Shown: piece after piece, positions 15,768-24,594 of the stretch
Numbering within the stretch: position 1 is the stretch's first letter
How the letters are laid out: every line of letters starts with the position of its first letter
From: CAZNER01 sp964572065
GTDB lineage: Bacteria > Patescibacteriota > Dojkabacteria > JAHIVN01
Reading direction: 5' to 3'
DNA: 49,280 nt
Assembly (NCBI GenBank): GCA_964572065.1
Contig: CAZNER010000004.1
Span: 1-49,280, forward strand
Translations under genes and position numbers: made by a program
Notes under the pieces: generated by a model
Database searches by the model: none
Told to the model about the DNA's origin: nothing
What the model saw: only the letters and a program-made list of their open reading frames with translations

Positions 15768-15807
15768 GATATAGAGAGAAATATATTATTTTTTTATTTA
15801 TTTTTTA

Positions 15808-18800
15808 ATGGATACTTGTAATAAATCATCATGTAAAATAGTAAATTTTTTCAGGAGTATGAAAATGGGAAAGATTTTAGTGATAGTATCAGGAGGGATA
15901 TTAGTCTTAGCAATGATAACGGGAGTAGTAATGTATGCAACAGAAAAGACTGCGAGTGTAAAAGAAGTAAGAGTGACAAATGTAACAGGGACAAGTGCGA
16001 CAGTGACATGGGTGACAGAGGAAGCAGTGAGAGGAAGCGTGATATATTCAGAGAAAGATAAATGGGTACCGGTAATGGAGAACATAGGAAAGAAAAGAGC
16101 ATATGATGACAGAGACACAGAAGAGGTGGAGTATGGAGAGTATGAATTAAAGAAGTGGGGAGAATATTACGTACATCATGTAACATTGAGAGGGCTGGAA
16201 CCAAATAGCAAGTATTACTACAGAATAAGTACAGGGATGAAGACAGTAGATGAGAAGACATACTATTCTGAGATAGAAACAGGAGAAGTGATAGATGAGA
16301 TAAGATCGCCGGATCCGATGTATGGAATGATAAAGGATGAGAATCAAGAAGAATTAGAAAGAGATGCGATAATATATTTAACAGTGTACTTTGAGAATGG
16401 AGAGACAGGATATACAGAGGAAAGTGCGAAGTATAGTGTAGTAAGCAGAGACGGGAGCTATAGTTTTGATATGGTGAATGTAAGGAGCAAGTTTTTAGAT
16501 GAGATGTTTGTGAAAGAAGGAGAAAAGTATTATGAGAATATAGAAGTAGCAGCAAATGGATACAATAAGGGATATTTGCAGGTAGATAGTGAAGAAGACC
16601 AGCCGGCAAGTACGCTGTTGATAGCAAAAGAACAAGAAGAGACCGAGTCATTAAGAAGATGGATAATGGAAGAGGTAGAAGCAGAAGAGACAGCAAATTT
16701 AAACTGCAATCATCCAAATGATACAGGAGTAGAATTAGGGAGGTGGGAAGAATGCTGTGCATGCAACAAGAAGAAAACAGTAGTGAAATGTGAGGGAAAA
16801 GACGGGTATGATCAGTTTCATTGGTCGCCGTGTACGATAGAGACAGTAGAGTGTCAGGATATGTGTCCAGCACAGACGGATCCCGGAGGAGGAGTAACAT
16901 GTGCGAGTGGAAGCTGTGGGAATCCAGGAGGGACAATAGACTGGTGTGAGAGCAGATATTGTGATGGGAATGGGAACTTAGTATGCAGAGAGAAATATTG
17001 TGATGCAGATGGATGTATACAGACAAAGGCTGGGAGATACGATACATGCACATATGGATGTGAGAATGGAGCATGTAAAGAGGGATCAGGTGAAGATACA
17101 TCAGGAGGAAGCGGAGGGACATGTGCAAATGAGGCATCAGCTCCGTATCAGTATATGTGTAAAGGAAGTAGCTGTGGACAGTTTGATGCAGATTGTAATT
17201 GGAATGAGAAATCATGGGATGAAGTACCAGAAGGAGAATGTGCAGCATGCAGGCCAAGCGGAGGTGGTGGGGAGGAAGATGAAGTACAACCAGTAGCTCC
17301 TGAACAGGAACAGGAAGAGGAGATAGTGGATGGAGATGTTTGTGAAGGAATTTGTAGTGATGGTGAAGGTACTTTACATTGTATTAAAGATATAAATAAG
17401 TGGAAAAAACTGAATTTTCAGATAGGACAATATTTTATAGATAAGGAAGAAAATGATAATGATTTTTGTGTTCATTTCTTAGCTGAGCAAGAAACTAGTG
17501 ACTGTTCTACAGTTTGTATATGTTGGAAGTATTGGCGTTGTGATGAAGAAGACAAAGATTCCAAATGTGATAGCTTGTGTGAAGCGTATGTAAGTGAGGA
17601 AGATGAAACTACAATAGATCAAGCATATTGTGATACTTTAAGTTGTCCCTGGAATGATCTTTGGGGAGGACCCTATTATAAGAATGATTCATGTTATTGT
17701 GTGAAGAACAATGTTTATGAATATGATGATGCTTGTTATAGAAATATAATAGAGTGGGATGACAATAGTAACAAATGGATTACTGGTGATTATGGTTTTG
17801 AAACTACTGAATGTCCAGATGGTACTTGTGCTACGGATGGTAATTGGGGGGTAAAGTGTGAAAGTGATTCTGTAGAAGAAAATGGGCAATGTAAATGTGA
17901 TCGAACAAGTATAGGGTTTGATGATTTAGGTGTTCCTGAAGAAGCAATTGGTATGAATTGTGGTGATAATAATGAATATACAGTTAATGGAATGAAATTT
18001 GAAATATCATGTAATGGAACTGACAATGCTGATTCATCTAAAAACTGTTGGATTGTAAGTCGAATAGATACAGATGAAATAGAAGTTCCTGTTGAACAGA
18101 ATGATACTGATTATAGAGTGATGGAGGAAGAAGCTATGGGTAGTGAAGCAATAAATATATGTATGGGAAGATTTTCGGGTTCAACAACAAAATGTACTGG
18201 TAATATACCAGATCGTATAGAAACTTATGAGGGCGATTGTTATTTATACAGAAAACATCATAGATTCGCTTCCGGATATATTCCAACATGTTGGGCAACA
18301 TGTGTTGATGCGACAGGAGGAGTACCTTATAGGGCAGAGAAAATTCATGATGGAGAATGTGTGTCGAGTTTAAGTTCTAATATAGAGCAGAATAAGCTGA
18401 TAAATAAAGTACATGCAGAAGAATCAGGAGGAGAGGTAAATATTCAAGAGTCGGGTGTGTATGAAGTTCAGGGGGCAACTGTAACGACTGGATCAAATGA
18501 AATAACTTTAGTTGTAAATGAAGAGCTGGGAGAGCTGAAGGTAAGATTTTTTAATGATGAAAATAGTAATGGAATAAAAGATGAAGGAGAAGAATACATT
18601 GATTCAAGTGGTGTTACGCTTTCAAAGAAACAGGATGTAACATCATATGATTTCAAACAGGGATGGAATTTGTATTCATTTCCGATAGTATCAGATGATA
18701 TAACAACAGCGGATGGATTGCTTGAGAGTATATCTGATAGCGGAGGATACGCAACACATGTAGCGGCATATGAAGGTGGAAGATGGAAAGTGTATTCAAA

Positions 18801-19170
18801 AAGAGGTGAAGTGTCATTCTCAAATGATTTTAATATACTGCCAGGAGTAGGATATTTCATAAAAGTATATCAAGAAGCAGAAATGAGAATAGAAGGAAAT
18901 AGGTTTGAGGAAAGTTTACAATTAGATCTGGAAGTAGGATGGAACTTAGTAGGAGTGATATCACCGGATAATGAATATACAGCAGATAGCCTGATAGATG
19001 GAATAGTAGGAAGCGGAATAGGAGCAGACACAGTAACAAGATGGGAAAGCGGTAGGTATGATAATTATATAAAGGAAGAAAATATATCATATGGTAATGA
19101 TTTTAAGATATTTGAAGTAGGAGGGTACTTTGTGAGGGTGAAGGAGGATGGAGGAAAGTTTACACCCTAG
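15808..19170 (+). CDS. Giant Cys-rich surface protein, paralogue 1
   Basis: A 1120-residue protein with an N-terminal membrane helix (about 22-46) and an FN3-like domain (about 48-150, VTGTSATVTWVTEEAVRGSV ... YYVHHVTLRGLEPNSKYYYRI). A CnaB-like region follows, then several hundred residues dense in Cys (pairs such as CCAC and CEGKDG, probably disulphide-linked repeats). Next is an acidic calcium-motif-like stretch (NDENSNGIKDEGE), and finally two tandem GWNL domains (GWNLYSFPIV..., GWNLVGVISPDN...). There is no LPXTG and no C-terminal helix; the N-terminal helix may be the anchor. Codon use is mosaic: A-ending codons to about 17290 and after about 18650, T-ending in between. Paralogue 2 follows in tandem. 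Function unknown; adhesion is plausible. Confidence 0.8.
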   Translation: MDTCNKSSCKIVNFFRSMKMGKILVIVSGGILVLAMITGVVMYATEKTASVKEVRVTNVTGTSATVTWVTEEAVRGSVIYSEKDKWVPVMENIGKKRAYDDRDTEEVEYGEYELKKWGEYYVHHVTLRGLEPNSKYYYRISTGMKTVDEKTYYSEIETGEVIDEIRSPDPMYGMIKDENQEELERDAIIYLTVYFENGETGYTEESAKYSVVSRDGSYSFDMVNVRSKFLDEMFVKEGEKYYENIEVAANGYNKGYLQVDSEEDQPASTLLIAKEQEETESLRRWIMEEVEAEETANLNCNHPNDTGVELGRWEECCACNKKKTVVKCEGKDGYDQFHWSPCTIETVECQDMCPAQTDPGGGVTCASGSCGNPGGTIDWCESRYCDGNGNLVCREKYCDADGCIQTKAGRYDTCTYGCENGACKEGSGEDTSGGSGGTCANEASAPYQYMCKGSSCGQFDADCNWNEKSWDEVPEGECAACRPSGGGGEEDEVQPVAPEQEQEEEIVDGDVCEGICSDGEGTLHCIKDINKWKKLNFQIGQYFIDKEENDNDFCVHFLAEQETSDCSTVCICWKYWRCDEEDKDSKCDSLCEAYVSEEDETTIDQAYCDTLSCPWNDLWGGPYYKNDSCYCVKNNVYEYDDACYRNIIEWDDNSNKWITGDYGFETTECPDGTCATDGNWGVKCESDSVEENGQCKCDRTSIGFDDLGVPEEAIGMNCGDNNEYTVNGMKFEISCNGTDNADSSKNCWIVSRIDTDEIEVPVEQNDTDYRVMEEEAMGSEAINICMGRFSGSTTKCTGNIPDRIETYEGDCYLYRKHHRFASGYIPTCWATCVDATGGVPYRAEKIHDGECVSSLSSNIEQNKLINKVHAEESGGEVNIQESGVYEVQGATVTTGSNEITLVVNEELGELKVRFFNDENSNGIKDEGEEYIDSSGVTLSKKQDVTSYDFKQGWNLYSFPIVSDDITTADGLLESISDSGGYATHVAAYEGGRWKVYSKRGEVSFSNDFNILPGVGYFIKVYQEAEMRIEGNRFEESLQLDLEVGWNLVGVISPDNEYTADSLIDGIVGSGIGADTVTRWESGRYDNYIKEENISYGNDFKIFEVGGYFVRVKEDGGKFTP

Positions 19171-19272
19171 GTGATTATTTTGTTTAATGCTACACGCTGT
19201 CTGCGTTTCGCTACTCGCTTATCGCTAACAGCTTTGTACTAATTAGTTAAATAATATATTAAAGTCACATTA

Positions 19273-22200
19273 ATGAATATATCAGAAAAATTAAAGAATT
19301 TTGGTAAATATTTCCAAAGCAAGAAGATAGGAAAGATTTTGGTAATGGTATCAGGAGGAATATTAGTCGTGGCATTAATAACAGGAGTAGTGATATATTT
19401 AACTGAGAAGACAGTAGATATAGAGGAAGTGAGAGTAACAAATATAACAGGAACAAGTGCGACAGTAACATGGGTGACAGAAGAAGCAGTAAGAGGAAGC
19501 GTGATATATTCAGAGAAGGATAAATGGGTACCAGTGATAGAGAATATAGGAAAAAAGAGAGCGTATGATGACAGAGACACAGAAGAGGTAGAATATGGAG
19601 AGTATGAATTAAAGAAGTGGGAAGAATATTACGTACATCATGTAACACTGAGAAACTTAGAGCCAAACAGCAAGTATTATTACAGAATAAGTACTGGGAT
19701 GAAGAGTATAGAATATGACTACCCTGCTCTAGAAACAGTGGATGTAGCAGATGAGCTTAATAGTCCTTATCCTGTTTATGGAAGAATATTAGATGTACAG
19801 GGTAATTATCTGGGAGACTCGATAATATTGTTAGAACTAGAAGGTGTGGATACAGAGAATGAAGAGCTTGGAGTAAAAAAGTCTCAAGTTTTAAGCACAG
19901 TATCGAATGAATCATCAGGATGGAGTATTGATATAGCAAATACATGGACAGAAGATTTTGAAAATATTGTTGATTTAAGTGAATATTTTTCAGTAAATTT
20001 AGATATATATACAGAAGGTGTGAGGAATGAAGTTATAGGGATAAGTTCTGATGAATTGCAGCCGATAGATGATGTGATAATTGAACTGAATCGTGATGAA
20101 GAAGTGGACGTTAGTGTATTTAACGGAATGGATAGTATAATAAATTTAGTACTTGCCTTGGATTGTGATGGAGTAGATACTGCTGGTCCACATTGTAATT
20201 GTCAAAGCGGTTATGAATTTTTATGTACCGAGAATGGATGGGTACAAGGAGCATATTGTGGACAAGCGTGCTTAACTCATTCTGATCCGGAGTGTGCAAA
20301 GATGTGCAAGGAAGGAAATCAGTCCGAACAGGAGCAGAATCAGGATGATGACGGTCAGCAGGATGGAGGAGATAATGGAAATGCTGAAGATCCATGTCCA
20401 GAGCATTCGCCTGGTACATTTACAGGATGCAATCCAAATGGAACATGTAAATGGCATTGCAGCGGTCAGGGAAGTTGGTATGTAGATAGTGCATGCAGTA
20501 TGTGTAATGATAGTGGAGGTGGTGATGAAGAACAGGATGGAGGGGATACATGTATGGATCATACCTGTTATGGGAATTATGCATGTTATGACGGGCAGAC
20601 TTGTGGAAATTGCTATGATGACGGTTCTTGTTCATGTAAGAATAGTACAACTGGAAAAGATTGCGGGAGCGTAGAAGCAGGAAAAATATGTGTATGCCCA
20701 GCCAACGAAGAGGAAGAGGAAACACCGGAGCAGCAGGATACACCGCAACAACAGACATGTAAATATAAGAATATACATCATGGACAAGGTGGAGACCAGT
20801 GTACTGGCAGTGGTATGTTGGTAGATCAGAATGGCAAAAAAACTGATTCACAGATATGGTGCGGTACCGGATGTCCAGTAGTTGTTGAAGCAAATAGCCC
20901 ATGTTGCGGAGGACAAGATTTATGTAGGTGTGGGAAAGAAGAGATACCACAAGAGGAAGAAGCAGAAGTATTATCTTGTCAATATGGTACTTATAATTTA
21001 GTTAGAAATAGAGATGATTATCCTGAATCATGTGATTTGTTGCCTGAATGTCCTAAAGGTAGAAATTGTTTAGAAGAATTAGTTCCAGGAGCCGAGATTA
21101 ATAAATGTAAGGTTTATTCTGGTGAAAATGTAATTTCTGTTGTAAGTTGTTGTCCTGAAGGGGATACTTTTTACCAATTTGCTTGTTACTCTCCAATGGG
21201 ACCAAAGCTTATCAGCGATGAAGATTGGAGTGGGTTGCCTGGCTTATATTGTTATGACGATGATTTATACTATTGTAATAGTCAATACGATTGTCCAGAA
21301 AAAAAGGAAGAATGTGGGTCATTAGGATGTAAGGAATTGTCTCAAGGTAATGATGATAGATGTTATTTATCTGAAGAAGAAGCATTAGATGTAAAATGTC
21401 CTTATAGGGATCAAATTTTACTGACAAATGATAATGGTGATCCATATTGTGCATCTATTGGTATGTTTGATTACAATTCAGATACTGGTGAGTGTATCAA
21501 GGAAGTACAGTGGTATAACGAGGAAGATAATACATGGATGAATGGTGAAGTAAGCATTTATTGTGATAGCAATTCAGAAGAGTGTAATGATAGTGCTGGA
21601 GTGCTTAAGTGTAGAGAAAAAGAAGTTGATTTATGTAAGAGAGAAACTAAGTCATTGAAACTTCCAGGAAAGTCAAATATTATTTTTGATCTTCCTGAAA
21701 AGGAAAAAGGAGTATATAGTTTAAGAAATAGAAACAGACAGTGGGAGTGCGAGTGGGAGTGTAAGGGTGATAGTTATTGGCAAGGATACGAAAGTACATG
21801 TAATAGTCTAGATGAAATAGAAATACCTGTTGTTTTAGGATGTAGGAGTTGTAATGAAAGTCCTGAATGTCATGCTTTATGTAATTCAGAGGATAATTGG
21901 TTAAACGAGTCTGTTTTACAAAGATACACGATATATAACTATGCTTGTTATAATGGTCTTTGTTATGACTTAGATTGCTATGATATTGAACCTAGTTATA
22001 TAAGAACAGTAGACGATGAGTGTTGGGGATTTACTAATATAATACAAAATCCTAATAATATCCCTGATATTATATGGATTCCTTCAACAGTTTTATGCTA
22101 TAAATCTTTTAAGGATGAAGCTTTAAAATATAATTCAGTAAAAGTGCATGATGGAGCATGTGTACAGGATGGTAATCAGGCTAATCTTTATAATGAAGAT

Positions 22201-23007
22201 AATACAGTTTTTGATAAAGGTATTGCTTCTTCAATAGAAGCATCAAGTTCAGATAATCAAGAGAGTCAGACTAAAGTAATTGACTCGTCAGGAGTATATG
22301 AGGTTGAAGGAGCTATAGTATCTAGTGGGAGTAAGGAAATCTCAATTGTTTTAGAAGAGGGACAGGAGGAATTAGTGGTTAAATTTTTTGAAGATTTAGA
22401 TAAGGACGGTGAAAAAGATGACGACGAGGAATATCTAGATTTAGAAGGTATTAATCTTGTTAAAAAAGAAGATGCAATTGCATATAATTTGGATCAGGGA
22501 TGGAATTTAATATCATTCCCAATAGTATCGGATGAGATCGGAACAGCTAAAGGATTATTACAGAAAATCGCTGAAAGTGGAGGTTATGCAACTCATGTTG
22601 CAACATATTCGGGAGGGAAATGGAAGATGTATTCACAAAGAGGAGATGTATCATTTTCAAATGATTTTAATATACTTCCGGGTGTTGGGTATTTTATTAG
22701 AGTACATACAGAGGTCAGATTAGAAATAGGAGGAAATAAATTCGAGGAGAGTCTGCCGTTAGATCTGGAAGTTGGATGGAATTTAGTAGGATTTATATCA
22801 CCGGATAATGAATATACAGCAGATAGCCTGATAGATGGAATGGTGGAAGCAGGGATAGGAGCAGATACAGTAACAAAATGGGAAAGTGGCAGGTATGATA
22901 ATTATATAAAGGAAGAAAATATATCATATGGTAATGATTTTAAGATATTTGAAGTAGGAGGGTACTTTGTAAGAGTAAAAGAAAATAGCGGAAGGTTTAC
23001 GCCATAG
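19273..23007 (+). CDS. Giant Cys-rich surface protein, paralogue 2
   Basis: A 1244-residue tandem paralogue of the preceding gene. The N-terminal helix and FN3-like domain (to about residue 140) and the last 80-100 residues are nearly identical to paralogue 1, also at the DNA level. The Cys-rich middle differs strongly in sequence and length. The acidic Ca-type motif (EDLDKDGEKDDDEEYLD) and two GWNL domains close the protein. The short 3' flank (TAGGTGATTATTTTG and a GCTACnCGCTG string) is duplicated after both genes, so the duplication included downstream DNA. The gene converges with rplT. Confidence 0.8.
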   Translation: MNISEKLKNFGKYFQSKKIGKILVMVSGGILVVALITGVVIYLTEKTVDIEEVRVTNITGTSATVTWVTEEAVRGSVIYSEKDKWVPVIENIGKKRAYDDRDTEEVEYGEYELKKWEEYYVHHVTLRNLEPNSKYYYRISTGMKSIEYDYPALETVDVADELNSPYPVYGRILDVQGNYLGDSIILLELEGVDTENEELGVKKSQVLSTVSNESSGWSIDIANTWTEDFENIVDLSEYFSVNLDIYTEGVRNEVIGISSDELQPIDDVIIELNRDEEVDVSVFNGMDSIINLVLALDCDGVDTAGPHCNCQSGYEFLCTENGWVQGAYCGQACLTHSDPECAKMCKEGNQSEQEQNQDDDGQQDGGDNGNAEDPCPEHSPGTFTGCNPNGTCKWHCSGQGSWYVDSACSMCNDSGGGDEEQDGGDTCMDHTCYGNYACYDGQTCGNCYDDGSCSCKNSTTGKDCGSVEAGKICVCPANEEEEETPEQQDTPQQQTCKYKNIHHGQGGDQCTGSGMLVDQNGKKTDSQIWCGTGCPVVVEANSPCCGGQDLCRCGKEEIPQEEEAEVLSCQYGTYNLVRNRDDYPESCDLLPECPKGRNCLEELVPGAEINKCKVYSGENVISVVSCCPEGDTFYQFACYSPMGPKLISDEDWSGLPGLYCYDDDLYYCNSQYDCPEKKEECGSLGCKELSQGNDDRCYLSEEEALDVKCPYRDQILLTNDNGDPYCASIGMFDYNSDTGECIKEVQWYNEEDNTWMNGEVSIYCDSNSEECNDSAGVLKCREKEVDLCKRETKSLKLPGKSNIIFDLPEKEKGVYSLRNRNRQWECEWECKGDSYWQGYESTCNSLDEIEIPVVLGCRSCNESPECHALCNSEDNWLNESVLQRYTIYNYACYNGLCYDLDCYDIEPSYIRTVDDECWGFTNIIQNPNNIPDIIWIPSTVLCYKSFKDEALKYNSVKVHDGACVQDGNQANLYNEDNTVFDKGIASSIEASSSDNQESQTKVIDSSGVYEVEGAIVSSGSKEISIVLEEGQEELVVKFFEDLDKDGEKDDDEEYLDLEGINLVKKEDAIAYNLDQGWNLISFPIVSDEIGTAKGLLQKIAESGGYATHVATYSGGKWKMYSQRGDVSFSNDFNILPGVGYFIRVHTEVRLEIGGNKFEESLPLDLEVGWNLVGFISPDNEYTADSLIDGMVEAGIGADTVTKWESGRYDNYIKEENISYGNDFKIFEVGGYFVRVKENSGRFTP

Positions 23008-23047
23008 GTGATTATTTTGCTTAACGCTACTCGCTGACCGCTTTTGG

Positions 23048-23395
23048 CTAATTAGTTTGAACTTTTTCTACAATTTGCTTGAAAATATCTGGCTCGTGGA
23101 TTGCTAACTCGGAGAGCATTTTTCTGTTTATTTCTATTTTCTTTTTCTTTAATAGATTGATGAATCTGCTGTATTTAATATCATATTTATCAAGTGCAGC
23201 ATTGATTCTTTGTATCCAGAGTCTTCTGAAGTCATTGCCTCTTTTTTTTCTGTGTGCATAGGAATAAGCTCCAGCATGCATAAGAGCTTCTTTAGCTCTT
23301 TTATATAGTTTGCTGTAAGATAGTCTATATCCTTTAGCTCTCTTTAGGACTTTTTTGTGTTTTTTATTTTTTACTTTTCCCCTTTTTATTCTCAT
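23048..23395 (-). CDS. rplT: 50S ribosomal protein L20
   Basis: Standard 115-residue L20, which binds 23S rRNA early in 50S assembly. Recognised by RIKRGKVKNKKHKKVLKRAKGYR, the run AHRKKRGNDFRRLWIQRINAALDKYDIKYSRFI and the conserved C-terminal AIHEPDIFKQIVEKV. It is last in the infC - RNHCP - rpmI - rplT operon and 24 bases after rpmI. L20 represses this operon in other bacteria; no such structure was identified here. Confidence 0.95.
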   Translation of the reverse strand: MRIKRGKVKNKKHKKVLKRAKGYRLSYSKLYKRAKEALMHAGAYSYAHRKKRGNDFRRLWIQRINAALDKYDIKYSRFINLLKKKKIEINRKMLSELAIHEPDIFKQIVEKVQTN

Positions 23396-23419
23396 CTTTT
23401 TACAATTAATGATATAAAT

Positions 23420-23620
23420 TTATAGGTGTCTTACTGTTCTTTTCAAATTTTTGGTTTTAATTGTCTCTCTTGCTTTTCTAATTCTGTGTTTTCTTGGATT
23501 TGATTGTTTTGATTTAAGGTGTTTGCTCCCTCTACCTTTTGATTGATGTAGAAGTGTATAGTTCCCATTTTTGGGATTCGTTTTCTTAAATCGTTTTTTT
23601 ATTCCCTGGTGTGTTTTCAT
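23420..23620 (-). CDS. rpmI: 50S ribosomal protein L35
   Basis: A 66-residue basic protein, MKTHQGIKKRFKKTNPKNG ... QSKGRGSKHLKSKQSNPRKHRIRK. The start and the final Arg/Lys-rich block fit L35. Normal length. It lies between the RNHCP gene and rplT. Confidence 0.93.
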   Translation of the reverse strand: MKTHQGIKKRFKKTNPKNGNYTLLHQSKGRGSKHLKSKQSNPRKHRIRKARETIKTKNLKRTVRHL

Positions 23621-23629
23621 AATTTTATA

Positions 23630-23932
23630 TTATATATTCTTGTTGCTATTTAGTAAACTAAGGTTTTCTATTTTATCATCTTCAAGGATTTTATTCCACT
23701 TTTCTATACCGCACTTTGTACATTTATGCAATATATACAGCTGACTTTTCCTTTTTTCAATTCTAATAGGCCTCATTAAGCCTTTGCAGGGATGTTTTCT
23801 ATCACCAGGCTGTATATCCACATGTCTGGAATATAGACAGTAATTACAATGATTCCTACATTTTCCACCTTTAGCAGATTTTACTAATTTACCACAATTT
23901 TTGCATACAAAAGGTTCATTTCTTTTGATCAT
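23630..23932 (-). CDS. RNHCP-domain zinc protein
   Basis: A 100-residue protein with two CxxC pairs and the diagnostic centre FVCKNCGKLV ... KCRNHCNYCLYSRHVD ... PGDRKHPCKGLMRPI ... HKCTKCG. This matches the RNHCP family (function unknown, probable zinc binding and nucleic-acid association); the namesake Pro is Asn here (RNHCN). It is inserted between infC and rpmI, 9 bases before rpmI, so it is expressed with translation genes. That context suggests a ribosome- or RNA-linked role, which is inference. Confidence 0.8.
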   Translation of the reverse strand: MIKRNEPFVCKNCGKLVKSAKGGKCRNHCNYCLYSRHVDIQPGDRKHPCKGLMRPIRIEKRKSQLYILHKCTKCGIEKWNKILEDDKIENLSLLNSNKNI

Positions 23933-23946
23933 ATTTTTAAAGTTAA

Positions 23947-24504
23947 TTATTTCTTATTTTTAGACTTTGAAATTGACTTAGCGGGGTAAATTAGTATGGC
24001 TAAATTGCGTCCTTCATGATGAGGAGATTCATCTGTCTCATATTTTCCTTCTAAAAGTTTCAAGATTTTATCTAGTAAAGATCTTACTACTTGTTCTTGT
24101 ATCCTGCCTCTAACTATTATTGTTAATTTTACAGGATGTTTTTTTGTCAAGAAATCCTCTACTCTTTTTAATTTATGATCTATATCACCATCACTTATAT
24201 AAGGTGTAAATCTCATCTCTTTCATATCTTTAGATTTTCCCTTTGAAGATGATTTTCTTTTCTTTGAAAGTTCGTATTTAAATTTCGACCAAGACATGAT
24301 TTTACATACAGGCGGTTTAGAATTTGGTGAGACCTCTACTAAGTCAAGATCTTTTTCTCTTGCCATTTCTAGAGCTTTTTGAGTATCAACTTTACCTAAA
24401 TTTTTCCCTTTCTCATCAATTAATAGTATAGAAGAAATACGTATATATGAATTCCTTCTATAAAAAGGACTCTTACTTCTTGAATATTTTTTCTGGTAAC
24501 TTAT
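23947..24504 (-). CDS. infC: Translation initiation factor IF-3, probable AUA start
   Basis: IF-3 checks start codons and prevents 70S formation. The C-terminal domain is clear (MKEMRFTPYISDGDIDHKLKRVEDFLTK, VKLTIIVRGRIQEQ). The first ATG (24366) would cut off most of the N-terminal domain, yet the frame upstream encodes it: RRNSYIRISSILLIDEKGKNLGK, then KALEMAREKDLDLVEVSP. The frame is open back to a TAA at 24516-24514. The only ATN/GTG/TTG-type codon upstream of the conserved part is ATA at 24504-24502, giving 185 residues, normal for the family. infC of E. coli starts with AUU for autoregulation, so a rare start codon makes sense here. Confidence 0.85.
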   Translation of the reverse strand: MSYQKKYSRSKSPFYRRNSYIRISSILLIDEKGKNLGKVDTQKALEMAREKDLDLVEVSPNSKPPVCKIMSWSKFKYELSKKRKSSSKGKSKDMKEMRFTPYISDGDIDHKLKRVEDFLTKKHPVKLTIIVRGRIQEQVVRSLLDKILKLLEGKYETDESPHHEGRNLAILIYPAKSISKSKNKK

Positions 24505-24539
24505 TTTATTTTGTTAATAAAAAATTATATATTTATCTA

Positions 24540-24568
24540 ATGATAACTAATTTTTATACAAAAATCAA
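24540..24568 (-). promoter_or_regulatory. Promoter of the infC operon
   Basis: Minus strand TTGATT (24568-24563), 17-base spacer, TATCAT (24545-24540). Transcription would begin near 24533, about 30 bases before the proposed ATA start, which supports the longer infC frame. Confidence 0.6.
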
Positions 24569-24594
24569 TTATTTCCTTATTTTATAACTATATT

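Noticed and set aside
15851..17257. Antisense open frame of 468 codons inside the first giant gene
   Set aside because: It results from A- and G-ending codons on the sense strand; its product is a low-complexity Leu/Ser/His string, while the sense frame has domains.
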